From an uncultured Alistipes sp. (GTDB lineage Bacteria > Bacteroidota > Bacteroidia > Bacteroidales > Rikenellaceae): a stretch of 64,000 nt of DNA. The notes under the pieces were generated by a model that did no database searches, was not told the origin of the DNA, and saw only the letters and a program-made list of their open reading frames with translations. The translations under genes and the position numbers were made by a program. Location: assembly GCA_910584485.1 (NCBI GenBank), contig CAJUAV010000007.1:1-64000 (forward strand). Reading direction: 5' to 3'. Shown piece after piece: positions 16,866-27,694 of the stretch (positions are counted from its first letter, which is position 1; the number at the start of each line of letters is the position of its first letter).

Positions 16866-16881
16866 GATGATTTCTCGTCTG

Positions 16882-16889
16882 CAAAAGTA
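16882..16889 (-). promoter_or_regulatory. Candidate -7 box of the efflux operon
   Basis: The minus strand reads TACTTTTG (TAnnTTTG), 261 nt upstream of the adaptor start. If used, the whole 78 bp triplet would be in the 5' untranslated leader. Confidence 0.5.
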
Positions 16890-17022
16890 CGATGCGCGCG
16901 CTGTCCGATAAAGACGCATACGGCGGCGGGATTGTCCGAAACGTACGATTTTCGAAAAAAGAGAGGGCCGAAAGAGGGGATATTCGGTCGAAATTTGCTT
17001 ATTTTGTACGAAAAAAAAACAC

Positions 17023-17889
17023 ATGAACACCCCGACGCTGCCGCGCATCGGCTGGATCGACATCGACCGCGCGACGGCCGAGCGCATCGGCCCCGTCCTC
17101 CAGACCGACAAGAACGGCTTCTTCTACTGCACGGCGGGCCGCATCGCGCTGGGGCTCGACGGCCGCACCTTCGAGATCCGCCGCGGCGACCTCTACCTCT
17201 ATCCCCCCTTCTCGCAGACCTACCTGGGCGAGGCGAGCGACGACCTGAAGGGGGTGATGGGGATCGCCGACTTCGATTTCGTCCGCACGGCGCTGCAGGC
17301 GGTCACCGACACGACGGGGATCCTCTTGCGCGAGCACCCCTGCATCGCGCTCGACGACGAGCAGCGCGCCCGCATCGAGGAGCTCATCGGCGCCGTGCGC
17401 CGCCGTCGGGAGGACGGCGAGGGGCTCCTCCAGACGCAGCTGCTCGCGGCGCTCGGCCGCGCCGTCTGTTACGAGATCATGCTCGCCTACGCACGGAGCT
17501 ACCCCCTGCGCCCGCTCCCGCCCGAGCGCCACGACCGCGTCTTCCAGGATTTTCTCTTCGCCCTCAACCGCCACTTCCGCACCCGCCGCGACGTGGCCTT
17601 CTACGCGGGGCTCTGCTGCCTCACGCCGCGCCACTTCACCACCGTCATCCGCACCCGATCGGGCCGCACGGCGCACCAGTGGATCACGCGCACGGTGATC
17701 GCCGAGGCGTCGCGCCGCCTCTCGGACCCCGCGGCGGGGATCAAGCAGATCGCCGAAGAGCTGGGCTTCCCGAACCAGTCCTTCTTCGGGCGCTATTTCA
17801 AGCAGCACACGGGCCTCTCGCCCTCCGAGTTTCGCGCCGTGCGCCGCTCGGACGACCGCGCCGCCCTCTTCGAGCCCGCCCGATTCTGA
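17023..17889 (+). CDS. AraC-family transcriptional regulator
   Basis: The 288-residue protein has an N-terminal cupin-like sensing domain (FYCTAGRIALGLDGRTFEIRRGDLYLY is the beta-barrel signature region). A C-terminal AraC DNA-binding domain with two helix-turn-helix units follows, from about residue 185; the second reads IKQIAEELGFPNQSFFGRYFK. It is divergent from the RND efflux operon and 120 bp from the 3' end of the convergent cupin/CMD gene. Control of the efflux operon or of the neighbouring cupin/CMD gene is plausible but inferred. ATG 17023 follows an A-rich leader. Confidence 0.9.
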   Translation: MNTPTLPRIGWIDIDRATAERIGPVLQTDKNGFFYCTAGRIALGLDGRTFEIRRGDLYLYPPFSQTYLGEASDDLKGVMGIADFDFVRTALQAVTDTTGILLREHPCIALDDEQRARIEELIGAVRRRREDGEGLLQTQLLAALGRAVCYEIMLAYARSYPLRPLPPERHDRVFQDFLFALNRHFRTRRDVAFYAGLCCLTPRHFTTVIRTRSGRTAHQWITRTVIAEASRRLSDPAAGIKQIAEELGFPNQSFFGRYFKQHTGLSPSEFRAVRRSDDRAALFEPARF

Positions 17890-18009
17890 AAGCACGAACG
17901 CCGCTCCGAAATCCGCTCACCGTTCGAAAGCCCGTTTGCGGCTCCGAAGCCCCTCACCGCCCGAAAGGCCGCCCGCAGCCCGCGCATCTCCTTTGTGCCC
18001 CCTCCGCGG

Positions 18010-19251
18010 CTACCGCATCGGCCCATCCGTGCATCGGCGCAGCGCCGCCAGCGCCCGCAGCGCGGCGGGATAGCCCGCATAAGGGAGGCATTGCACGGTC
18101 GCCGCGAAGAGCTCGGCCGCCTCGTTGCCGAGCCGCAGGTTGGCGCGTGCCTCCGCCTCCAGCAGCTCGTCGGCCCCGAGGACCGTCAGCACGCACCAGG
18201 CGAGCAGCCCCCGCTGCCGTTGGGTCAGCCCGCTGCGGGTGCGCAGGTCGCCGAAGCAGCCGCCGTCGAGCAGCCGAACGACCGCCTCGTCGCCCGACGC
18301 CGCCCCGTAAAGCCGTTCGCGCAGCGCCCGACCCGCCGCGAGGCGCTCCTCCTCGCCGACGGTCGCCGCCGCGGGCAGCGGCAGTTCGATCCCCGCGCGG
18401 CGGAAAACGGCGTCGATCGTCGCCACGGCATTCAGCGTCCGCGGAAATCCGATGTAGGGGGCGCACTGATAGACCGCCTCGCGCAGTTCGAGGGGCGACA
18501 CCCCGACGCGGAGCGCGGCCGCCGCATGCGCCTCGAGCTGGGGCAGCGTCTGAAGAGTCGCCAGCACGACGCAGGTGATCGTCTCGCGCGTCGGCAGCGA
18601 GAGGTCGCCCGTCGCGAAGACCTCGCCGAAGATCGTCCGCTGAAGCATCGCCAGCAGCTCGGGGTCGTCGCCCGCCCCCGAGAGCGCCTCGCCGCCGAAG
18701 AGGGTGCGATAATTCGCGCGGCACCGCGCCGTACGGTCGTCGGCCGTCGAGGGGTGCCGCTCGCGCATCCCCGTCGCCGCGGCATAGGCCTCGTCGGTGA
18801 CGGGTTCGAGCCACGTGTTGCCGTTCGGCTGCGGACGGCACTCGACGGCCAGGTGCGAGAACCAGCTGTCGGGAGCCGCGCCGTGCCAGTGCTCGACCCC
18901 GGGGCCGATCTCCACCACGTCGCCCGCCCGCAGACGGCGCGCCGCGCAGCCGCGCTCCTGATAATAGCCCTCGCCTCCCACGGCGAGCAGGATCTGCCCG
19001 CCCGCATGGCGGTGCCAGTTGTTGCGGCAGGCGGGTTCGAAGGTGACGTTGAAGATCGGAAGGCCCGACGACGATGCGGTCAGCGGCGCCAGCCACGAAC
19101 GGCCCGAAAAATAACGGGCGAAACCGACGTTTTCCTCGCCCGTCGGAAAGGCGCTGATGGCAGGTACTTCGTTTTTCATCGTTTGTGCTTGCAGGGGAGC
19201 GCCGCCGAAGAGGGAGGCCGCGATCCCGATCGAAATAAACAGGTGTCTCAT
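18010..19251 (-). CDS. Secreted cupin / double carboxymuconolactone-decarboxylase-like protein
   Basis: The 413-residue protein has a signal peptide (MRHLFISIGIAASLFGGAPLQAQ). A cupin domain follows at about residues 50-145, with metal-ligand candidates in NNWHRHAGGQ and EHWHGA. Two CMD-like all-helical domains come next: TRETITCVV..LEAHAAAALRVGVSP and TQRQRGLLAW..LEAEARANLRLGNE. Such cupin-CMD fusions are frequent in Bacteroidota near AraC regulators and flavodoxins, but no reaction is established for them that I know. A TATCTTTG box at 19260-19267 would give an almost leaderless mRNA from the ATG at 19251. Confidence 0.82.
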   Translation of the reverse strand: MRHLFISIGIAASLFGGAPLQAQTMKNEVPAISAFPTGEENVGFARYFSGRSWLAPLTASSSGLPIFNVTFEPACRNNWHRHAGGQILLAVGGEGYYQERGCAARRLRAGDVVEIGPGVEHWHGAAPDSWFSHLAVECRPQPNGNTWLEPVTDEAYAAATGMRERHPSTADDRTARCRANYRTLFGGEALSGAGDDPELLAMLQRTIFGEVFATGDLSLPTRETITCVVLATLQTLPQLEAHAAAALRVGVSPLELREAVYQCAPYIGFPRTLNAVATIDAVFRRAGIELPLPAAATVGEEERLAAGRALRERLYGAASGDEAVVRLLDGGCFGDLRTRSGLTQRQRGLLAWCVLTVLGADELLEAEARANLRLGNEAAELFAATVQCLPYAGYPAALRALAALRRCTDGPMR

Positions 19252-19259
19252 GTCGCAGG

Positions 19260-19267
19260 CAAAGATA
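19260..19267 (-). promoter_or_regulatory. Candidate -7 box of the cupin/CMD gene
   Basis: TATCTTTG on the minus strand, only 8 nt before the chosen ATG. If used, the transcript has a near-zero leader. Confidence 0.4.
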
Positions 19268-19423
19268 GCGCGCGGCGACCGCTCCGGCCTGACCCGCGTT
19301 ACGGCATCCGCTACCCCGATCACCGATTCTTGCGGCCGAACGGATCGTTTTTTCGGAGGCCGCCGTTGGCCGTTTCCGAAAAAATCGCTACCTTGCAGAC
19401 AGCAAAACACCTCACATCGAACG

Positions 19424-20164
19424 ATGCGTCACACCTCTCTGCTTATGTCGATTCTCTCCCTTTTCGGGTGCGGACGGAAAGCCCCCGCCTACCCCTCGGA
19501 CACCCTCGCGATGCGCGACGGCACCGAAATCGTCGTCACCTTCTTCGCCCACGCCTCGCTGGCGATCCGCGTCGGCGAACGTCACATCTACGTCGACCCC
19601 GTCATGGAGCACGCCGATTACGCGCGGCTGCCGAAGGCGGACCTCGTGTTGGTGACCCACCACCATTCGGACCACTTCGATCGGGCGGCGGTCGACTGCC
19701 TGACCACGCGCCGCTCGGAGATCGTCTGCGACCGCACCTCGGCCGAAGGGTTCGAGATGAACTGCCACACGATGCGCCCGGGAAGCGTCGCCATGCCCCT
19801 CGAGGGGATCCGCATCGAAGCCGTGGCGGCTTACAACACGACCGAGGGACGCACGAAATTCCACCCCCGCGACCGCGAGGATTGCGGCTACGTGCTCACG
19901 ATCGGCGGCACGCGCATCTACATCGCGGGCGACACGGAGCCCACGCCCGAACTGCGCGCCCTGAAGGGGATCGACATCGCCTTCCTGCCCGTCAACCAGC
20001 CCTACACGATGACCGTCGACCAGGCCGTCGAGGCGGTGAAGGCGCTCCGCCCCGCGATCTTCTACCCCTACCATTACGGGCAGGTCGACGAGCAAACCGA
20101 CCTCGACCGCCTCGCCGCCGAGCTGGAGGGGATCACCGAGGTGCGCATCCGCCCCATGGAATAG
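19424..20164 (+). CDS. Metallo-beta-lactamase-fold lipoprotein (UlaG-like)
   Basis: The 246-residue protein has the beta-lactamase-like metal motif THHHSDHFD near residue 85, plus the later ligands AGDTEPTPE and the C-terminal YPYHYG histidine. This is the short UlaG/YtnP-like hydrolase layout. The N-terminus MRHTSLLMSILSLFGC has a lipobox ending at Cys16, so the enzyme is probably envelope-anchored. The ATG at 19424 is chosen because the frame upstream overlaps the divergent cupin/CMD gene's promoter. Substrate unknown. It is divergent from the cupin/CMD gene. Confidence 0.88.
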   Translation: MRHTSLLMSILSLFGCGRKAPAYPSDTLAMRDGTEIVVTFFAHASLAIRVGERHIYVDPVMEHADYARLPKADLVLVTHHHSDHFDRAAVDCLTTRRSEIVCDRTSAEGFEMNCHTMRPGSVAMPLEGIRIEAVAAYNTTEGRTKFHPRDREDCGYVLTIGGTRIYIAGDTEPTPELRALKGIDIAFLPVNQPYTMTVDQAVEAVKALRPAIFYPYHYGQVDEQTDLDRLAAELEGITEVRIRPME

Positions 20165-20316
20165 CGGAACGACCCGCACCGAGCGGCCGACGGTTCGAAG
20201 CCCCGCCCCGTGAAGCGGCGGCCCGAGCAAAGGAGCCGTGCGATGCGGCCGTTCCCTTCGATAGAGCCGTTTCCTTCGATGCGGCGGCCCGTTCGGAAGA
20301 TCGGCCCGCGCCGCGA

Positions 20317-20357
20317 AAACGAGCCGCCGCCCTTTCATGCGAAGGGGCGGCGGCTCG
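20317..20357 (+). terminator. Terminator-like hairpin after the MBL-fold gene
   Basis: CGAGCCGCCGCCC pairs perfectly with GGGCGGCGGCTCG (13 bp) around a 15-base loop, about 150 nt after the stop at 20164. The 150 nt between hold no recognisable feature. Confidence 0.6.
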
Positions 20358-20370
20358 TCATACCTAAATA

Positions 20371-20398
20371 AAAAAGGTCCTTCGCAAAGGACCTTTTT
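20371..20398. terminator. Strong terminator next to tRNA-His
   Basis: AAAAAGGTCCTT and AAGGACCTTTTT form a perfect 12 bp stem around CGCA. It terminates tRNA-His on the minus strand and can act on plus-strand readthrough. Confidence 0.88.
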
Positions 20399-20403
20399 CG
20401 AGG

Positions 20404-20478
<75 letters not shown>

Positions 20479-20508
20479 GTGTACGACTTACGATTCGTAA
20501 ATCGGGTG

Positions 20509-20516
20509 CAAATATA
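20509..20516 (-). promoter_or_regulatory. -7 box of tRNA-His promoter
   Basis: TATATTTG on the minus strand, 31 nt upstream of the tRNA 5' end; identical to the box before tRNA-Pro. Confidence 0.6.
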
Positions 20517-20630
20517 ACGGTTTTTTCGGTTCGCTCCAAATAATTCCGCATAATTTCCGCTGAAAGATGCCGCAAAAGGGCGCAAGCGGCGCAGCCTCCG
20601 CACACGGGGTGCAAAAAAGGGGCGGCCGAT

Positions 20631-20661
20631 TTGGAAAATCCGCCGAATCTCGCTAAATTTG
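20631..20661 (+). promoter_or_regulatory. Promoter of the hut operon
   Basis: TTG (20631-20633), a 20 nt spacer and TAAATTTG (20654-20661) lie 27 nt upstream of the ftcD ATG. No clear operator repeat is visible. Confidence 0.7.
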
Positions 20662-20688
20662 AAACAGACCTAAACCGAAACTGCCCCT

Positions 20689-22389
20689 ATGGAACCACGA
20701 ATCATCGAATGCGTCCCCAACTTCAGCGAGGGACGCGACCGCACCGTCATCGACGCCATCGTCGCCGCGATCGAATCGGCCGCCGCCGTCCGCATCCTCG
20801 ACGTCGACCCGGGCGAGGCGACGAACCGCACGGTCGTCACCTTCGTCGGCGAACCCGAAGCGGTCGTCGAGGCGGCCTTCGCAGGGGTTCAGCGGGCGGC
20901 CGAGCTGATCGACATGCGCCGCCACAAGGGGGCCCACCCCCGCATGGGCGCCACCGACGTGCTGCCGCTGATCCCCGTCGCGGGCGTCACCCTCGACGAG
21001 TGCGCCGCCCTGGCGCGGACGCTCGCCGCGCGCATCGCCGAGACGCTGGCGATCCCCGTCTACTGTTACGAACGCGCCGCCCTGCGCCCCGAGCGCCGCA
21101 ACCTGGCCGTCTGCCGCGAAGGCGAATACGAGGCGCTGCCCGAGAAGCTCGCCGCCGCGGAGAAGGCCCCCGACTTCGGCGCCCGCCCCTTCGACGAGCG
21201 GATCGCCCGTACGGGCGCCACGGCCGTCGGCGCGCGCGACTTCCTGATCGCCGTCAACTTCAACCTCAACACCACCTCCACGCGCCGCGCCAACGCCATC
21301 GCCTTCGACGTGCGCGAAAAGGGGCGTCCGAAGCGCGAGGGCAACCCGATCGTGGGACGGATCCTGCGCGACGAAGCCGGCGAACCCCTCATGCTGCCCG
21401 GGACGCTCAAGGCGACGAAGGCGATCGGCTGGTTCATCGAGGAGTACGGCATCGCACAGGTCTCGATGAACCTCACGGACATCGCCGTAACGCCCCTGCA
21501 CGCAGCCTTCGACGAGGTGTGCCGCTGCGCCGAGGCGCGCGGCGTGCGCGTCACGGGAACCGAAATCGTCGGCCTCGTGCCGAAGAAGGCGCTCCTCGAA
21601 GCGGGCCGCCACTTTCTGAAGAAGCAGCATCGCTCGACGGGCATCGCCGAGCAGGAGATCGTGCGCATCGCCGTGAGGTCGATGGGGCTCGACGACCTGA
21701 AACCCTTCGATCCGCAGGAGAAGGTGATCGAATACCTGCTCGAAAAGGAGCAGGCCCCGAAACGGCTCGCCGACCTCACCTGCGCGGCGTTCGCCGCCGA
21801 GACCGCCTCCGAATCGCCCGCCCCGGGCGGCGGCTCGATCGCCGCCTACCTGGGCGCCCTCGGCGCCGCGCTGGGAACGATGGTGGCCAACCTCTCGGCC
21901 CACAAGGCGGGCTGGGACGAACGGTGGGAGCAATTCTCCGACTACGCCGACCGCGGGCAGCGCCTCCTCGACGAGCTGCTGCGGCTGGTCGACGAGGACA
22001 CGGCCGCCTTCAACCGCATCATGGCCGTCTTCGCCCTGCCCAAGAACACCCCCGAGGAGAAGGCGGCCCGCAGCGCCGCCCTCCAGGAGGCGACGCGCTA
22101 TGCCGCCGAGGTGCCGCTGCGGACGATGCGCGCCGCGGCGAAGGTCTTCCCGCTCGTGCGCGCCATGGCCGAGGAGGGCAACCCGAACTCCGTCTCGGAT
22201 GCGGGGGTCGGCGCCCTGGCGGCCCGCAGCGCCGTGCTCGGCGCCCGCCTGAACGTCCGCATCAACGCCGCGGGGCTCAAGGACCGCGCGGCGGCCGAGG
22301 CCCTCACGGCCGAAGCCGACCGCATCGCCGCCGAGGCCGTCGAGGCCGAAAGCGCGGTGCTGGCGATCGTCGAGCAGCAGATCGGCTGA
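20689..22389 (+). CDS. ftcD: Bifunctional glutamate formimidoyltransferase / formimidoyl-THF cyclodeaminase
   Basis: This is the last step of histidine degradation. The formimidoyl group of formiminoglutamate is moved to tetrahydrofolate, releasing glutamate, and is then cyclised with loss of ammonia to methenyl-THF. The 566-residue protein has the N-terminal transferase (MEPRIIECVPNFSEGRD to about residue 330, with HKGAHPRMGATD) fused to a C-terminal helical cyclodeaminase (about 360-566, with APGGGSIAAYLGALGAALG). It is first in the operon ftcD-hutU-hutH-hutI, 195 bp before hutU. Confidence 0.95.
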   Translation: MEPRIIECVPNFSEGRDRTVIDAIVAAIESAAAVRILDVDPGEATNRTVVTFVGEPEAVVEAAFAGVQRAAELIDMRRHKGAHPRMGATDVLPLIPVAGVTLDECAALARTLAARIAETLAIPVYCYERAALRPERRNLAVCREGEYEALPEKLAAAEKAPDFGARPFDERIARTGATAVGARDFLIAVNFNLNTTSTRRANAIAFDVREKGRPKREGNPIVGRILRDEAGEPLMLPGTLKATKAIGWFIEEYGIAQVSMNLTDIAVTPLHAAFDEVCRCAEARGVRVTGTEIVGLVPKKALLEAGRHFLKKQHRSTGIAEQEIVRIAVRSMGLDDLKPFDPQEKVIEYLLEKEQAPKRLADLTCAAFAAETASESPAPGGGSIAAYLGALGAALGTMVANLSAHKAGWDERWEQFSDYADRGQRLLDELLRLVDEDTAAFNRIMAVFALPKNTPEEKAARSAALQEATRYAAEVPLRTMRAAAKVFPLVRAMAEEGNPNSVSDAGVGALAARSAVLGARLNVRINAAGLKDRAAAEALTAEADRIAAEAVEAESAVLAIVEQQIG

Positions 22390-22584
22390 TCCGCAAGACC
22401 GCGAAGCGCACCGCCGTGCAGCACCCGCCCGCACCCGCAAGCCCGCGAAGCGCACCGCTGGACAGCCACGCCTGCGGAGCGCACACACGACACCGCACGG
22501 CGGGCCTCCGCACCCCGAAGCTGCGGCCCGCACGGCTCTTCGCAGGAGCCGCAACCGACTACCACCCCCAAAAAACCGACCCTT
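22390..22584. repeat. Remnant hairpin modules inside the hut operon
   Basis: This ftcD-hutU gap contains degenerate pieces of the dispersed modules: two GCGAAGCGCACCG-like copies, CCTGCGGAGCGCACAC, and a GCGGGCC..GGCCCGC hairpin near 22500-22533. It is the only module-bearing gap inside a clear operon. Confidence 0.6.
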
Positions 22585-24606
<2,022 letters not shown>

Positions 24607-24648
24607 AACGGCCCCTGCAACCGATCCCGAACCAACCTGCAATCTGCC

Positions 24649-26132
24649 ATGGAATACCACATTGTCAGCGCGGAGCATCTGACGATCGACCGTCTCCGCG
24701 AAATCACCGAAAAGCGGCTGCCGCTCCGTCTGTCGGACGACGCCCGCCGCCGCATCGTCCGCTGCCGCACCTACCTCGACCGCAAGATGGCCGACCAGGC
24801 GCAGCCGATCTACGGCATCACGACGGGCTTCGGCTCGCTCTGCAACATCTCGGTCGGCGCCCACGAGCTGGCCGAGCTGCAACGCAACCTCGTCATGTCG
24901 CACGCCTGCGGCACGGGCGAGCGCGTGCCGAACGAGGTCGTGCGCCTCATGCTGCTGCTCAAGGTGCAGTCGCTCGCCTACGGCCACTCGGGCGTGCAGG
25001 AAGCAACCGTCGAACGCCTCGTCGACCTCTACAACCGCGATATCCTGCCCGTCGTCTACCGGCAGGGGTCGCTCGGCGCCTCGGGCGACCTGGCGCCGCT
25101 GGCCCACCTCTCGCTGCCGCTGCTCGGGCTGGGCGAGGTGGAGTACGAGGGGCGCATCCGCCCCGCCGCCGAGGTGCTGCGCGAAACGGGGCTGGAACCC
25201 CTCCGTCTGCAATCGAAGGAGGGGCTGGCACTGCTCAACGGCACCCAGTTCATGAGCGCCTACGGCGTCTGGTCGCTGCTGCACGCACAGGACGCGAGCC
25301 GCTGGGCCGACCGCATCGCCGCCCTCTCGCTCGACGCCTTCGACGGCCGCATCGAGCCCTTCTGCGACGCCGTGCACCTCGTGCGCGGCCACGAAGGCCA
25401 GCTGGAAACCGCCCGCACGATCCGCCTCCTGACGGAGGGGAGCGAGCTGATGGCGCGCCCCAAGCGCCATGTGCAGGACCCCTACTCGTTCCGCTGCATC
25501 CCGCAGGTGCACGGCGCCTCGAAGGATACGATCGCCTACGCGGCGAAGGTCCTCGAAACCGAAATCAACAGCGTCACGGACAACCCGACGATCTTCCCCG
25601 ACGAAGATCTGATCGTCTCGGCGGGCAACTTCCACGGTCAGCCGATCGCCCTGGCGATGGATTTTCTGGCGATCGCCGCGGCCGAGCTCGGCAACATCTC
25701 CGAGCGGCGCACCTACCAGCTGATTTCGGGGTCGCGCGGGCTGCCCCACTTCCTGGTGGCCGAGCCGGGGCTCAACAGCGGCTTCATGATCCCGCAGTAC
25801 ACCGCCGCCTCGATCGTCAGCCAAAGCAAGGGGCTCTGCATGCCCGCCTCGGTCGACTCGATCCCCTCGTCGCAGGGGCAGGAGGACCACGTGAGCATGG
25901 GTTCGAACGCCGCGACGAAGCTCGCGCGCGTAGTGCTCAACACGGAGCGCGTGCTGGCCATCGAGCTCATGAACGCCGCGCAGGCGCTCGAATTCCGCCG
26001 TCCCGCCCGCTCGTCCGAGGCCAACGAACGGCTCGTCGCCGCCTACCGCGAGGCGGTGCCCTTCATCACGCACGACGAGGTGATGTATCCCACATCGCGG
26101 CCACGATCCGTTTCATGCGCGCGCACCGATGA
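24649..26132 (+). CDS. hutH: Histidine ammonia-lyase, apparent frameshift near the 3' end
   Basis: HutH deaminates histidine to urocanate. The ASGDLAPLAHL segment supplies the Ala-Ser-Gly that forms the MIO cofactor, and YGITTGFGSL and the QEDHVSMG region are typical. After ..DEVMYP the frame at 26089-26091 (CCC) becomes non-homologous and runs on to 26352 inside hutI. One extra C there restores HIAATIRFMRAHR and a TGA at 26130-26132 that overlaps the hutI ATG (ATGA). The restored length is 494 residues, normal for the family. Either this strain or assembly has a one-base deletion, or the last residues are replaced. Confidence 0.92.
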
Positions 26133-27694
26133 AGCTGCTCGTCAAAAACATCGGAACGATCGTCGGCATCGACCCCGCACGGCGCGAACGCGCGGCGGGC
26201 GCCGACATGGAGCGGTTCGAACGGCTCGACGACGCCTGGATTACGGCCGACGAGGGGCGCATCACGGGATACGGACCCATGAGCGAGTTATCCGCGGCCG
26301 ACGGAGGGCGCGGCACGGCGTGCGGGCCCAAGAACGAGTTTTCCGCGGGTGACGGGGGACGCAGCTCGGCGGGCGGACCCAAGAACGGGCGGCCCGTGTC
26401 CGACGGGGGGGGCAGCACGGCGGGCGGGCCCATAAACGGGCGGCCTGCGGCCGACGCCCCGACCGACTGCACAGGATACGGGCCCAAGAACGAGTTATCC
26501 GCAGGCGACGAAGGGCGCAGCACGGAGTACGAGTCCATGAACGGGCGACCCGTGTCCGACGAGGGGCGCAGCACGGCGTGCGGGCCCAAGAACGGGCGGC
26601 CTGCGGCCGACGCCCCGACCGACTGCACGATCGTCGATGCCGAAGGGGGGATGCTCTTCCCCTCCTTCTGCGATTCGCACACCCACCTGGTCTATGCGGG
26701 GAGCCGCGAGCAGGAGTTTCTGGACAAGATCCGCGGCTTGAGCTACGAGCAGATCGCCCGCCGCGGGGGCGGCATCCTCAACTCGGCCGACCGCCTGCAC
26801 GCCGCCTCCGAGGAGGAGCTCTACGAGGCGGCGATGGAGCGCATCCGCGAAATCGCCCGCAAAGGGACGGGAGCCGTCGAAATCAAGAGCGGCTACGGCC
26901 TGCGGACCGAAGACGAGCTGAAGATGCTGCGCGTCATCCGCCGCATCCGCCGCACGGTGCCGCTCGAGGTGCGGGCCACCTTCCTCGGGGCGCACGCCGT
27001 GGCGCGCGACTACCTCGGGCGGCAGGAGGCCTACGTGGACCTGGTCTGCGACGAGATGCTGCCCGCCGTGGCGCGCGAGGGGCTGGCCGATTTCGTGGAC
27101 GTCTTCTGCGACCGCGGCTTCTTCACGGTCGACCAGACGCGCCGCATCCTCCGCCGCGGCCGCGCGCTGGGGCTCGCGGCCAAGATCCACGCCAACGAAC
27201 TCGACGTTTCGGGGGGCGTGCAGCTCGGCGTCGTCGAGGGAGCCCTCTCGGTGGATCACCTCGAACGATCGGGCGAGGAGGAGATCGAGGCGCTGCGCGG
27301 CAGCCGCACGATCCCGACGCTGCTGCCCGGGGCAGCCTTCTTCCTGGGGCTCGACTACCCGCCCGCCCGCGCCATGCTGCGCGCGGGGCTCGCCGTGGCG
27401 CTCGCTTCGGACTACAACCCGGGGTCGTCGCCCTCGGGCGACATGCGGATGGTGATGACGCTCGCCGCGACGCAGCTGCGCATGACCCCCGCCGAAGCGC
27501 TCTGCGCCGCCACCCTCAACGGAGCCGCGGCGATGGGGCTGGGCCGCGATTTCGGGTCGATCGCCGTCGGCAAGGTCGCCAACTTTTTTCTCACCGCGCC
27601 GATGCCCTCGCCCGAGTTCTTCACCTATGCCTATACGACGCCCCTGATCCGCCGCACCTTCCTGCGCGGCGCGGAGTGGCCCGCGGGGGAGTAG
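26129..27694 (+). CDS. hutI: Imidazolonepropionase with an internal repeat expansion
   Basis: HutI hydrolyses imidazolone propionate to formiminoglutamate. Metal-binding and catalytic segments are clear: CDSHTHLVYAG, GGGILNSADR, IKSGYGL, KIHANELD, DHLER and ASDYNPGSSPSGDM. Family members are about 405-415 residues, but this one is 521. The excess is a block of about 120 residues (roughly 46-166) made of ~17-residue repeats such as RSSAGGPKNGRPVSDGG. The block sits in the N-terminal beta-domain before TIVDAEGGMLFPSF. The catalytic barrel is intact. It is last in the hut operon, with its ATG overlapping the restored hutH stop. Confidence 0.95.
   Translation: MKLLVKNIGTIVGIDPARRERAAGADMERFERLDDAWITADEGRITGYGPMSELSAADGGRGTACGPKNEFSAGDGGRSSAGGPKNGRPVSDGGGSTAGGPINGRPAADAPTDCTGYGPKNELSAGDEGRSTEYESMNGRPVSDEGRSTACGPKNGRPAADAPTDCTIVDAEGGMLFPSFCDSHTHLVYAGSREQEFLDKIRGLSYEQIARRGGGILNSADRLHAASEEELYEAAMERIREIARKGTGAVEIKSGYGLRTEDELKMLRVIRRIRRTVPLEVRATFLGAHAVARDYLGRQEAYVDLVCDEMLPAVAREGLADFVDVFCDRGFFTVDQTRRILRRGRALGLAAKIHANELDVSGGVQLGVVEGALSVDHLERSGEEEIEALRGSRTIPTLLPGAAFFLGLDYPPARAMLRAGLAVALASDYNPGSSPSGDMRMVMTLAATQLRMTPAEALCAATLNGAAAMGLGRDFGSIAVGKVANFFLTAPMPSPEFFTYAYTTPLIRRTFLRGAEWPAGE
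26264..26626 (+). repeat. In-frame minisatellite inside hutI
   Basis: About seven units of 45-60 bp (most about 51 bp, 17 codons) repeat GGGCCCAAGAACG(G/A)G and GACG(G/A)(G/A)GG-type segments. A larger period is also visible: the stretch ending GCCGACGCCCCGACCGAC occurs twice (about 26451-26468 and 26607-26624), so a four-unit block seems duplicated. All units preserve the reading frame. Confidence 0.9.

Noticed and set aside
26133..26352. Extension of hutH to 26352
   Set aside because: Out-of-frame readthrough of the hutI repeat; a one-base restoration gives a family-like C-terminus and an ATGA overlap.
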